64,000 nt of DNA from Paenibacillus endoradicis. Lineage in GTDB: Bacteria > Bacillota > Bacilli > Paenibacillales > Paenibacillaceae. Both the position numbers and the translations under genes were made by a program. The stretch's first letter is position 1; each line of letters opens with the position of its first letter. Below are positions 28,346 to 36,653 of the stretch, in pieces. Below the pieces are notes generated by a model. That model was not told the DNA's origin. It made no database searches and saw only the letters and a program-made list of their open reading frames with translations. Where the stretch lies: the NCBI RefSeq assembly GCF_024721975.1, contig NZ_JANQBB010000003.1, positions 248,001 through 312,000 of the forward strand. Reading direction: 5' to 3'.

Positions 28346-28384
28346 TTAACAATTGCTTTACAATTGTTTGCATTAATTTTAACG
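28346..28384 (+). promoter_or_regulatory. Pho-box-like direct repeats before ppk1
   Basis: TTAACA (28346), TTTACA (28357) and TTAACG (28379) are in phase at 11 and 22 bp, with a weaker TTTGCA at 28367 filling the gap. The Bacillus PhoP site is TT(A/C/T)ACA repeated every 11 bp. A TATAGT (28394) follows at -10-like distance. Confidence 0.6.
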
Positions 28385-28460
28385 ATCATATCATATAGTT
28401 AAGCTATTGCAGTATTGCTGAATCATCAGTAACTAACATTACTGCATAGGGGGAAGACTC

Positions 28461-30539
28461 ATGTCAAAGCAATTGTCAGCTTATCTCAATCGAGATCTTA
28501 GTTGGATTGAATTTAATCGTCGTGTACTACAAGAGGCACAAGATTCAACCAATCCATTATTAGAAAGAGCTAAATTTCTAGCTATAGTTACATCCAATTT
28601 AGATGAGTTTATGAGTGTAAGAGTTGCAGGAATTCATGAACAGATTAGAGCAGGATTAACGAAAATGGACTTTACAGGCTATTCACCTTCTGGTCTATGG
28701 AAAAGATTGCAAAAGAGAACGAAAGATATCGTACATGATCAATATCGTACTTATCGTGATATAGTGAAATGCATGAACAAGGAAGGCATTTTCATTCGCA
28801 ATATGGCGGATTTGAATAGTACACAACAGAAGTTAGTAGAGGATTATTTTTACGATATTGTGTTTCCTGTATTAACACCAATGGCTGTAGATCAAAGTAG
28901 ACCATTCCCACATGTGCATACTAAAGAGTTGTATCTGGCTGTTTCTTTGAGGCTTGAAAATCAAGTAAATCAAGATGAACCTTTATTTGCTATTATTCAA
29001 GTTCCAAGTATTTTACCGCGTTTTGTAACGATTCCTGGTCGTGGAAATAGTAAAAAGCAAGAATTTATATTACTTGAAGATTTATTAAAATCTTATATTC
29101 ATACTTTATTTAATGGTTACACACCGTTTGCAGTTAGTACATTCCGATTAACACGTAATGCGGACCTAACACTTGATGAAGAAGGCGCAGAGGATTTGTT
29201 AGAGGAAATAGAAAAGGAGCTTCGTCGTCGAAAATGGGGAGTTGCTGTTCGTCTTGAAATAGAGCATGATATTGAACCGTTTGCTCTAGAAATGTTGAAG
29301 GATGAACTTGAAATTAATGATGGTCTGTTTATGATAGATGGTCCACTTGACCTCAGCTTCTTGATGAAATTTTCTAACTCTATTCCTGGTCGTGATCAGC
29401 TTCGTAATGAGAAGTTTGAACCTGAATATGCTAAGGAATTTGAAGATGCAGATAATATTATGAGTGTCATCGCGCAGAGAGATGTGCTCTTATATCATCC
29501 TTATGAATCGTTCGAACCAGTGAATGAATTTGTTTGGCAAGCTGCACAAGATCCAGAAGTATTGGCGATTAAGATGACGATGTATCGTGTAAATGGACAT
29601 TCTTCGCTTGTCAAAGCATTGGAGTATGCGGCAGCAGAAGGTAAGCAAGTTACTGTAGTCGTAGAGCTAAAGGCAAGGTTTGATGAAGAGCGAAATATTG
29701 CTTGGGCAAAGCAATTAGAAAAAGCTGGTTGTCACGTTGTATATGGATTAGTCGGTTTGAAAATTCATGCAAAGATATTATTGGTCGTACGTCGTGAGCA
29801 ACATGGATTGAAGCGATATGTTCATGTTGGAACAGGTAATTATAATGAAAATACAGCAAAAACATATACAGATATTGGATTAATGACAAGTAATGATACG
29901 ATTGGAACTGATGCTTCTGCGCTCTTTAACGAGGTCACAGGATATTCTGTTCCTCGCAATTGGGAAGCATTTGCCGTTGCACCTAGTGGTATGAAACAGA
30001 AACTAATTAGATTAATTGATCGTGAAATTGAAAATGCACATGCAGGTAAAGAAGCGAAAATCATTGCAAAGATGAACAGTTTATCAAACCAAGAAATGAT
30101 TAATAAGTTATATGAAGCTTCGATTGCGGGCGTCAAAATCGAATTAATTATTCGTGGCGTTTGTTGTTTAAAACCTGAAGTACCAGGTTTAAGTGAAAAT
30201 ATAAAAGTAATAAGTATTGTAGATCGTTATCTTGAACATTCTCGAATTGTTTATTTCTTTAACGATGGTGCCGAAGAAGTTTACTTATCCAGCGCTGATT
30301 GGATGACTAGAAATCTTGAGAAACGTGTAGAGTTATTATGTCCGGTGTTTGACAATGAGTTGAAAAATACGCTAATCGTACTGTTAAACATGAGCCTTGG
30401 CGATAATACGAAAGCTAGACAACTGAAAATGACTGGTCAGTATGAAGCTGTTAATCGTGAGCACGAAGTTCCATTCCGCAGTCAATATGTTGCACAGCGA
30501 GTTGATAAGTGGAAGGGGACTCAATATCCCGTTACTTGA
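28461..30539 (+). CDS. ppk: Polyphosphate kinase 1
   Basis: Reversibly polymerises the gamma-phosphate of ATP into polyphosphate. 692 residues with the four PPK1 parts: N-terminal helical domain starting LNRDLSWIEFNRRVL, head domain, and two phospholipase-D-like C-terminal domains. VGLKIHAKILLVVR carries the histidine that is autophosphorylated in the family, followed by HVGTGNYNENTAKTYTD. The ATG follows GGGGGAAG. It is convergent with ppx, and the upstream sequence has a Pho-box-like array, suggesting induction when phosphate is low. Confidence 0.97.
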   Translation: MSKQLSAYLNRDLSWIEFNRRVLQEAQDSTNPLLERAKFLAIVTSNLDEFMSVRVAGIHEQIRAGLTKMDFTGYSPSGLWKRLQKRTKDIVHDQYRTYRDIVKCMNKEGIFIRNMADLNSTQQKLVEDYFYDIVFPVLTPMAVDQSRPFPHVHTKELYLAVSLRLENQVNQDEPLFAIIQVPSILPRFVTIPGRGNSKKQEFILLEDLLKSYIHTLFNGYTPFAVSTFRLTRNADLTLDEEGAEDLLEEIEKELRRRKWGVAVRLEIEHDIEPFALEMLKDELEINDGLFMIDGPLDLSFLMKFSNSIPGRDQLRNEKFEPEYAKEFEDADNIMSVIAQRDVLLYHPYESFEPVNEFVWQAAQDPEVLAIKMTMYRVNGHSSLVKALEYAAAEGKQVTVVVELKARFDEERNIAWAKQLEKAGCHVVYGLVGLKIHAKILLVVRREQHGLKRYVHVGTGNYNENTAKTYTDIGLMTSNDTIGTDASALFNEVTGYSVPRNWEAFAVAPSGMKQKLIRLIDREIENAHAGKEAKIIAKMNSLSNQEMINKLYEASIAGVKIELIIRGVCCLKPEVPGLSENIKVISIVDRYLEHSRIVYFFNDGAEEVYLSSADWMTRNLEKRVELLCPVFDNELKNTLIVLLNMSLGDNTKARQLKMTGQYEAVNREHEVPFRSQYVAQRVDKWKGTQYPVT

Positions 30540-30545
30540 GAGGAT

Positions 30546-30715
30546 GTTCAAAACGTCCACTTGTGATCACGACGGGTAGCTACGAAGTGTATTCGACGGC
30601 GAATATGACATGAAGTCGGAGAATGTGATACGCGCGTACCAATTACGTACGCTGTGTTTCTCGCTACCTAGACTTCAAGCCATCTTCTTGGAGCTGACAA
30701 GCTAACGTTTTGAAC
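30546..30715. repeat. Dispersed terminal-inverted-repeat element, copy R2
   Basis: 170 bp, exactly the length of R1, with 11-bp end repeats (GTTCAAAACGT/ACGTTTTGAAC). Inner hairpins: TGAAGTC (30611) with GACTTCA (30671), and GCGTAC-CAATTAC-like core with GTACGC (30634-30652). It begins 7 bp after the ppk1 stop codon. A TTCAAAAAG half-motif follows at about 30731. Confidence 0.8.
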
Positions 30716-30801
30716 TTCGATTAAAAGTAGATGTTCAAAAAGCAGACTTTGATAACGATGATTATGCTAAAGTAGTATAATCGAAATCAAATGTGAAGCG
30801 A

Positions 30802-30851
30802 AAAAGCTGTACAAGTTCACTGAGTGTAAGTTGTGAACTTGTACAGCTTTT
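30802..30851. terminator. Terminator between ppk1 and ppx
   Basis: A perfect 19-bp stem (30802-30820 and 30833-30851) with a 12-nt loop and A/T runs at both ends. It can serve both convergent genes. Confidence 0.9.
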
Positions 30852-30874
30852 GTTATGGTTGAAAACTTCAAATG

Positions 30875-32401
30875 TTAATAGATAGACGAAACCTTCAAAA
30901 CAGGCTTCACGTTCCATTGTTTTTTGAAATCATTGGCTAGCTCTTTAATTTTAAGTTGTTCGATCGATAACTCTGATTTATCAGCATGCGCTTGAATAAT
31001 CATCTTTTCATCCGCTATTGTTAGATCTAATTGATTAATGCTCTGGGTTTCGCTATGGTCTAGTGCAGCAGCAAGTTGAAGGATCATGCCTAATTTACAA
31101 ATTAATTCGATATCCTCCGCGCTTATTAGCTCGTTATAATCCTTCAGCTCATTACGTGTTTTGTTTTTGCTTCGGTATGACGCGATCGCCGCAACTAGTA
31201 ATATCTCTTTATGAGACAACCCGTTTAAATGGGAATGGATGATAAGATAGAAGGTATGCTTACTATAATCATAGTAGTCGATTGTAGCACCGATGCGATA
31301 TAGATTTGCAGCAGTTTTGAGATACAATGACAGTTGAGCTAGGTACTCGCTATCACTGTGCAATTGCTGCAATAACTGAACTGCTACAGTACTCACATGT
31401 TCTACATGCGCACGAGGGACAGCTGTGTGTAAGGCAAGCAAGTTTTGTACACTATATTGTAGAGGATGCTGTAATAGTGGTTGTTCAGGGAAAAATAGTT
31501 TGTGAAATAGACCATCTCTCAAACCAGCACCGCAAATAATGTAATGTGTACCTTGTATATATTGAAAGATCGTAGACATAACAGCAATTCCAGGGACAAT
31601 TACATCGACTCGATCCTTACTCAATCCAGCTTCTTTCTTACGTTTGTCTTGCGGAAGTTGACGTAAATGTTGAAATAGAGTCAGCACTTGTTCCGATTGA
31701 ATTGGATAATTATGTGTCTGAGAGAACGGATACTGAATTGCTGCTTGATGAATCTTGCCTAATGAACGTGCTGTTCCGCCAACTGCAATAAGTGGTAGAT
31801 GCATATATTTTGTAATCCATTCGTGCTTATTCAATTCTGTAATAACATCATGTTGCAACGATTGCAGTTGTTGATCAGTCAAACCTTGATGACTATCATA
31901 TTTTTTATTGAAGCTTACGCAACCGAATGAAAAGGAGAACGAGTGAACGATTTTTCGATTAAGAAACAATGTGAGTTCAGATGAACCGCCTCCAATATCA
32001 AGTAAAAAGCCATTTTGTATGGATAGAGAATTGACCATTCCTAAGAAACCGAATTCTGCTTCTTCTGCACCTGTAAGAACTCTGATCATTAGTCCAGTTG
32101 CTTCATATACACGCTCTATGATTGTCTGTTGATTTGTAGCATTACGAATAGCTGCAGTTGCAATTGGAACTAGTGTTACGAGTTTATGTTGTGAGGCAAA
32201 TAAAGTGAAAATTTGTAATGTTTCAATGAGATCATTGATGCCATTATCATTAAGTTCACCTTGTTCATTCACTTTACCGCTTAGCCTTGCGGAACGCTTA
32301 TTACCATCAACGACGCGATGAGCACCATTTTCAGTTTTTTCGTATATTACAAGTCGAATGGAATTCGACCCGATGTCAATAATGCCATAACGTTTCGTCA
32401 T
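30875..32401 (-). CDS. ppx: Exopolyphosphatase (Ppx/GppA family)
   Basis: Releases phosphate from the ends of polyphosphate chains. 508 residues from the ATG at 32401, with AGGAGG upstream. The ASKHA ATPase-like fold is clear: IIDIGSNSIRLVIYE at the N-terminus, FLLDIGGGSSELTLF near 140, and VGGTARSLGKIH near 220. The C-terminal ~200 residues are the HD-like helical domain of long Ppx proteins. It faces ppk1, giving synthesis and breakdown genes side by side. Confidence 0.93.
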   Translation of the reverse strand: MTKRYGIIDIGSNSIRLVIYEKTENGAHRVVDGNKRSARLSGKVNEQGELNDNGINDLIETLQIFTLFASQHKLVTLVPIATAAIRNATNQQTIIERVYEATGLMIRVLTGAEEAEFGFLGMVNSLSIQNGFLLDIGGGSSELTLFLNRKIVHSFSFSFGCVSFNKKYDSHQGLTDQQLQSLQHDVITELNKHEWITKYMHLPLIAVGGTARSLGKIHQAAIQYPFSQTHNYPIQSEQVLTLFQHLRQLPQDKRKKEAGLSKDRVDVIVPGIAVMSTIFQYIQGTHYIICGAGLRDGLFHKLFFPEQPLLQHPLQYSVQNLLALHTAVPRAHVEHVSTVAVQLLQQLHSDSEYLAQLSLYLKTAANLYRIGATIDYYDYSKHTFYLIIHSHLNGLSHKEILLVAAIASYRSKNKTRNELKDYNELISAEDIELICKLGMILQLAAALDHSETQSINQLDLTIADEKMIIQAHADKSELSIEQLKIKELANDFKKQWNVKPVLKVSSIY

Positions 32402-32575
32402 TATTATCCTCCTGCGTGACAATCATTAATACTCGTACATTATTTTATCATAATATGGAGAGGCTTATCATTATCTACTGTATAAATATTCACAATTCTT
32501 TAGGAATTAATTCGAAATGTGATATAATGTACAAGTTATGTAAATACATACTGATTCAATATATCAATGACTGCG

Positions 32576-32590
32576 ATAAAGCATTTTTAT
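32576..32590 (+). promoter_or_regulatory. CcpC-like operator upstream of citZ
   Basis: ATAA (32576-32579), seven bases, TTAT (32587-32590): an exact match to the ATAA-N7-TTAT dyad bound by CcpC at citZ and citB in Bacillus. A TTGACA (32611-32616) that could be the -35 lies 20 bp downstream; no convincing -10 was found. citZ starts at 32700. Confidence 0.5.
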
Positions 32591-32699
32591 CCTTGTTATT
32601 GTTCACTTTTTTGACAAAATCCTATATCATTGAAATTAGTGGTAAAGGTTAGTCCGATTTTCAAGTACTCATTCATTCAATAATAAAGGAGAGGGAACG

Positions 32700-33812
32700 A
32701 TGACAGCAACAAAAGGTCTTGAAGGTATTGTAGCAGCACAATCATCCATCAGTTCTATTATTGATGGAATTTTGACATACCGTGGAATTAATATCGATGA
32801 TCTCGCTGAGCATGCATCATTTGAAGAAGTTGCATATTTACTATGGTATGGTAAATTACCAAATCGTGCAGAACTTGCAGATTTGCAACAAAATCTTGAT
32901 ACGTATGCAGTTATTCCATCGGAAGTCATTGAAGGAATTAAGTTATATCCTAAAGATACCAATTCAATGGCAGCACTTCGTACAGCAGTTTCAAGTCTTG
33001 CGCTTTATGATACGTCAAGTAATGAAATGTCACAATCAGCGAATATACTGAAAGCGATTAAATTACAAGCACAGCTACCTACAATTGTAGCGGCTTTTGC
33101 TCGTATTCGTGAAGGAAAAGAACCAATTGCTCCTAAGCAAGGTGTTTCTATCGCACACAATTTCTTGTATATGTTAACTGGTGAAGAGCCTGCTGATGTT
33201 GCCGTGAAAGCACTAGACCAAGCGCTAGTCCTTCATGCTGATCATGAATTGAATGCTTCTACCTTTGCTGCACGTGTAACTGTTGCGACTCTATCTGATA
33301 TATATTCTGGTGTTACTTCTGCTATTGGAGCTTTGAAAGGGCCACTTCATGGTGGTGCAAATGAGGCTGTAATGGTTATGCTAGAGGAAATCGGTTCCAA
33401 AGAAAATGTGAATGCTTATATTGAAAAGGCATTAGCAAATAAAGTGAAAATTATGGGCTTTGGTCATCGTGTATATAAAAATGGTGATCCTCGTGCAAAG
33501 CACTTACAAAAAATGTCTCTTGAACTTGGTAAGCTTACGGGTAATATGGAACTTTATGAAATGTCAGTACAAATCGAAGATCTTGTTACAGGTCAAAAAG
33601 GCTTAAAACCGAATGTAGACTTCTATTCTGCTTCTGTTTATACTGCATTACAAATTCCTCGCGATTTGTTCACGCCAATATTTGCAATTAGCCGTGTTTC
33701 TGGTTGGAGTGCTCATATTCTTGAACAATACGAGAATAATCGTTTAATTCGTCCTCGTGCTGAATATGTTGGACCTGTAGGTGCAACATATGTTGGTATC
33801 GATGAAAGATAA
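32700..33812 (+). CDS. citZ: Citrate synthase
   Basis: Condenses acetyl-CoA and oxaloacetate to citrate. 370 residues, the short Gram-positive type. Catalytic segments are visible: GPLHGGANEAV (His), MGFGHRVYKNGDPRAKHL (His) and PNVDFYSASVYTALQIP (Asp). GGAGAGG precedes the ATG. It begins the citZ-icd-mdh block, but a repeat element and an intrinsic terminator split the three genes. Confidence 0.97.
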   Translation: MTATKGLEGIVAAQSSISSIIDGILTYRGINIDDLAEHASFEEVAYLLWYGKLPNRAELADLQQNLDTYAVIPSEVIEGIKLYPKDTNSMAALRTAVSSLALYDTSSNEMSQSANILKAIKLQAQLPTIVAAFARIREGKEPIAPKQGVSIAHNFLYMLTGEEPADVAVKALDQALVLHADHELNASTFAARVTVATLSDIYSGVTSAIGALKGPLHGGANEAVMVMLEEIGSKENVNAYIEKALANKVKIMGFGHRVYKNGDPRAKHLQKMSLELGKLTGNMELYEMSVQIEDLVTGQKGLKPNVDFYSASVYTALQIPRDLFTPIFAISRVSGWSAHILEQYENNRLIRPRAEYVGPVGATYVGIDER

Positions 33813-33823
33813 AAAGTAGATGT

Positions 33824-34026
33824 AATTCAAACATTCTCTTGTAATCACGATGACTCTGCTAACGGGGCATATTCGGCGGTGAAGATGCCATTCATCGGTC
33901 GTAAGTCTAGGCTTCCGTTGAATGTTTCTTGCAGAAACATTGTAACCAATAACGTACGCTGTGCGCTTCACATCCCCAGCATCATGGCATCGTCTGTGCG
34001 CTGACAAGCAAATGTTTTGAATTTTT
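33824..34026. repeat. Dispersed terminal-inverted-repeat element, copy R3
   Basis: About 200 bp with end repeats close to AATTCAAACATT/AATGTTTTGAATT. It shares TTGTAATCACGA, CCAATAACGTACGCTGTGCGC and GCTGACAAGC with R1 and R2. It has an 8-bp inner stem (GATGCCAT at 33884 with ATGGCATC at 33984) and an extra hairpin AATGTTTCT/AGAAACATT that makes it longer. A TTCAAAA/TTTTGAA hairpin follows at about 34036-34060. Confidence 0.75.
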
Positions 34027-34110
34027 ATTTTATGGTAGTTCAAAATTTATTTTTTGAACACGCTCTAACAATACTAAATATTTAACCAATTTTAAGGAGG
34101 ATTTTATTAC

Positions 34111-35406
34111 ATGTCATTATTTGAACAATTCGCAATGCCTACTGAAGGCGAGAAAATTACTATCGAGAACGGTACACTTCAAGTTCCAAACCAACCAATT
34201 ATTCCATTCATCGAAGGTGACGGAACGGGTCGTGACATTTGGGCAGCATCTAAACGTGTTCTTGATGCAGCTGTTGAAAAAGCTTATAACGGCGACAAAA
34301 AAATCGCTTGGTATGAAGTTTTTGCTGGTGAAAAAGCATTCAATGGTTACGGCGAATGGTTGCCTGCTGATACTCTTTCTGCAATTCGTGAATATATCGT
34401 AGCAATTAAAGGTCCTCTTACTACTCCAATCGGTGGTGGTATTCGTTCATTGAACGTTGCACTTCGTCAAGAACTTGACCTATATACTTGTATCCGTCCT
34501 GTTCGTTATTTCGACGGTGTTCCTTCACCAGTTAAACGTCCTGAACTAGTAGACATGGTTATCTTCCGTGAAAATACAGAAGATATCTATGCAGGAATCG
34601 AGTATCAAGAAGGTTCAGATGCAGTTAAAAAAGTAATCGAATTTCTTCAAAATGAAATGAATGTTAAAAATATTCGTTTCCCTGAAACTTCTGGTATTGG
34701 TATTAAACCAGTTTCATCTGAAGGTTCAAAACGTCTTGTACGTGCTGCGATTGAATATGCAATCAAACATGACCGTAAATCAGTAACACTAGTTCACAAA
34801 GGTAACATCATGAAATTCACTGAGGGTGCTTTCAAAAACTGGGGCTACGAAGTGGCTGAACAAGAATTTGCAGAGCAAACTTTCACTTGGGATCAATATG
34901 ATCGCATTAAAGCAGCTGAAGGCGTAGATGCAGCTAACGCGGCTCAAGCAGCAGCTGAAGCAGCTGGCAAAATTATTGTTAAAGATGCAATTGCTGATAT
35001 TGCGCTTCAACAAGTTCTAACTCGTCCAACTGACTTTGATGTTATTGCAACACTTAACTTGAATGGTGACTACTTATCCGATGCACTTGCTGCACAAGTT
35101 GGTGGTATTGGTATCGCTCCAGGAGCGAACATTAACTACTTGACAGGTCATGCGATTTTCGAAGCAACTCATGGTACTGCTCCGAAATATGCTGACAAAG
35201 ACGTAGTTAACCCAGGATCTGTTATTCTTTCTGGCGTAATGCTTCTTGAGCACCTAGGCTGGCAAGAAGCTGCTGACCTTATCTACAAAGGTATGGAAAC
35301 AGCAATTAACAATAAAACAGTAACTTATGACTTCGCACGTCTAATGGAAGGCGCTACAGAAGTTAAATGTTCTGAATTCGCTAACCAAATCATCAACAAC
35401 TTATAA
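34111..35406 (+). CDS. icd: Isocitrate dehydrogenase (NADP type)
   Basis: Oxidative decarboxylation of isocitrate to 2-oxoglutarate. 431 residues. Seen: [12 protein letters not shown], the phosphorylation/substrate loop [29 protein letters not shown], and [20 protein letters not shown], the cofactor region whose basic/tyrosine layout is that of the NADP-dependent Bacillus enzyme. The ATG is preceded by AAGGAGG. Codon use is strongly biased, as expected for high expression. A terminator lies between icd and mdh. Confidence 0.97.
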   Translation: MSLFEQFAMPTEGEKITIENGTLQVPNQPIIPFIEGDGTGRDIWAASKRVLDAAVEKAYNGDKKIAWYEVFAGEKAFNGYGEWLPADTLSAIREYIVAIKGPLTTPIGGGIRSLNVALRQELDLYTCIRPVRYFDGVPSPVKRPELVDMVIFRENTEDIYAGIEYQEGSDAVKKVIEFLQNEMNVKNIRFPETSGIGIKPVSSEGSKRLVRAAIEYAIKHDRKSVTLVHKGNIMKFTEGAFKNWGYEVAEQEFAEQTFTWDQYDRIKAAEGVDAANAAQAAAEAAGKIIVKDAIADIALQQVLTRPTDFDVIATLNLNGDYLSDALAAQVGGIGIAPGANINYLTGHAIFEATHGTAPKYADKDVVNPGSVILSGVMLLEHLGWQEAADLIYKGMETAINNKTVTYDFARLMEGATEVKCSEFANQIINNL

Positions 35407-35427
35407 TATATTGCTTGAATAGAATTC

Positions 35428-35460
35428 AAACAAAGAGAGCCCTGTTGGCTCTCTTTGTTT
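35428..35460 (+). terminator. Terminator between icd and mdh
   Basis: A perfect 14-bp stem (AAACAAAGAGAGCC at 35428-35441 with its complement at 35447-35460), 5-nt loop, T-rich right arm. Confidence 0.85.
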
Positions 35461-35490
35461 ACATAAATCTTTACATATGAAAAATTAAGC

Positions 35491-35568
35491 AAATGCTTAC
35501 GGTGACATTTTTCAATTACATAGTAGTCTATCAAGAAAAATATGGAAAATTTTAGGAGGTTTAATAAT
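35491..35568 (+). promoter_or_regulatory. Leader hairpin motif, copy C, before mdh
   Basis: CTTACG (35496), TTTTTCAATTAC (35508), stem ATTTTTC (35507-35513) with GGAAAAT (35544-35550), then AGGAGG (35554-35559) and the mdh ATG at 35569. Loop bases AGTAGT and CAAGAA are shared with copies A or B. It lies after the icd terminator, so mdh needs its own promoter or readthrough. Confidence 0.7.
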
Positions 35569-36522
35569 ATGGCAATTACACGTAAAAAAATCTCGATTGT
35601 TGGTGCTGGTTTTACAGGGGCAACGACAGCATTAATGATTGCTCAAAAAGAGCTTGGTGATGTAGTATTAGTTGATATTGCGCCTCTTGAAAATCCGACT
35701 AAAGGTAAAGCGCTAGATATGCTTGAAGCGACTCCTGTTATGGGTGTTGATGCTAATATTATCGGTACTTCTAACTATGACGATACGAAAGATTCTGATA
35801 TCGTTATTATTACTGCTGGTATTGCTCGTAAGCCTGGGATGAGTCGCGATGATCTAGTGAACACTAATGCAGGTATTGTGAAGTCTGTATGTGAGCACAT
35901 TAAAGTGACAAGCCCGAATGCTTACGTAATAATTTTAAGTAACCCAGTTGATGCAATGACATATACAGCTTATCAAACACTTGGATTCTCTAAAAACCGT
36001 GTAATCGGTCAATCTGGTGTTCTTGATACCGCTCGTTATTGCACATTTATCGCACAGGAACTTAACGTTTCTGTAGAAGATGTTCGTGGATTCGTGCTTG
36101 GTGGTCATGGTGATGATATGGTACCGCTAGTTCGTTATTCCAACGTCGCAGGCATTCCCATTGAGAAATTGATCCCTGCAGACCGTATCGAAGCAATCGT
36201 TCAACGTGCCCGTGTTGGTGGTGGCGAGATCGTTAACCTTCTTGGTAACGGTAGTGCGTACTATGCACCAGCAGCTTCAATCGTTCAAATGACGGAAGCT
36301 ATACTGAAAGATAAGAAACGAATCATCCCTGTTATTGCTTACCTTGAAGGCGAATATGGATATAATAACTTATTTATCGGAGTTCCAGCAGTTCTTGGAG
36401 GCGACGGAATTGAGCGAATTATTGAGCTTGATCTTACTGAGGAAGAACAAGTTGCACTTGATAAATCTGCAAGTTCTGTAACGAGTGTTATTGAAGTTGT
36501 TAAAGCAGGTCTAGGTATCTAG
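35569..36522 (+). CDS. mdh: Malate dehydrogenase
   Basis: NAD-dependent oxidation of malate to oxaloacetate. 317 residues from the ATG at 35569, set by AGGAGG 9 nt upstream; the frame opens earlier at 35542 inside the leader hairpin. Seen: [12 protein letters not shown] nucleotide loop, the Asp at the end of VVLVDI for [29 protein letters not shown], and the catalytic His in [14 protein letters not shown]. It belongs to the lactate-dehydrogenase-like MDH group usual in Bacillus. Confidence 0.97.
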   Translation: MAITRKKISIVGAGFTGATTALMIAQKELGDVVLVDIAPLENPTKGKALDMLEATPVMGVDANIIGTSNYDDTKDSDIVIITAGIARKPGMSRDDLVNTNAGIVKSVCEHIKVTSPNAYVIILSNPVDAMTYTAYQTLGFSKNRVIGQSGVLDTARYCTFIAQELNVSVEDVRGFVLGGHGDDMVPLVRYSNVAGIPIEKLIPADRIEAIVQRARVGGGEIVNLLGNGSAYYAPAASIVQMTEAILKDKKRIIPVIAYLEGEYGYNNLFIGVPAVLGGDGIERIIELDLTEEEQVALDKSASSVTSVIEVVKAGLGI

Positions 36523-36536
36523 TCTCTGCCTTAAAT

Positions 36537-36606
36537 AAGGTCCTATCGATGGTATAGAAAACATAGAGAAAGAATCTCTATCATTTCTACATCGGCAGGA
36601 CCTTTT
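36537..36606 (+). terminator. Terminator of mdh
   Basis: Outer arms AAGGTCCT/AGGACCTT, inner arms around TAGAGA/TCTCTA and TAGAAA/TTTCTA, then TTTTG. A long composite hairpin. Confidence 0.8.
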
Positions 36607-36653
36607 GTTATGTTACTATAGATAAATAGTATTTAATTAGAGGTGAACTATTA

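Noticed and set aside
32416..32652. Plus-strand open frame in the ppx-citZ gap
   Set aside because: It overlaps the ppx ribosome site and the candidate citZ control region; low-complexity composition and no ribosome site of its own.
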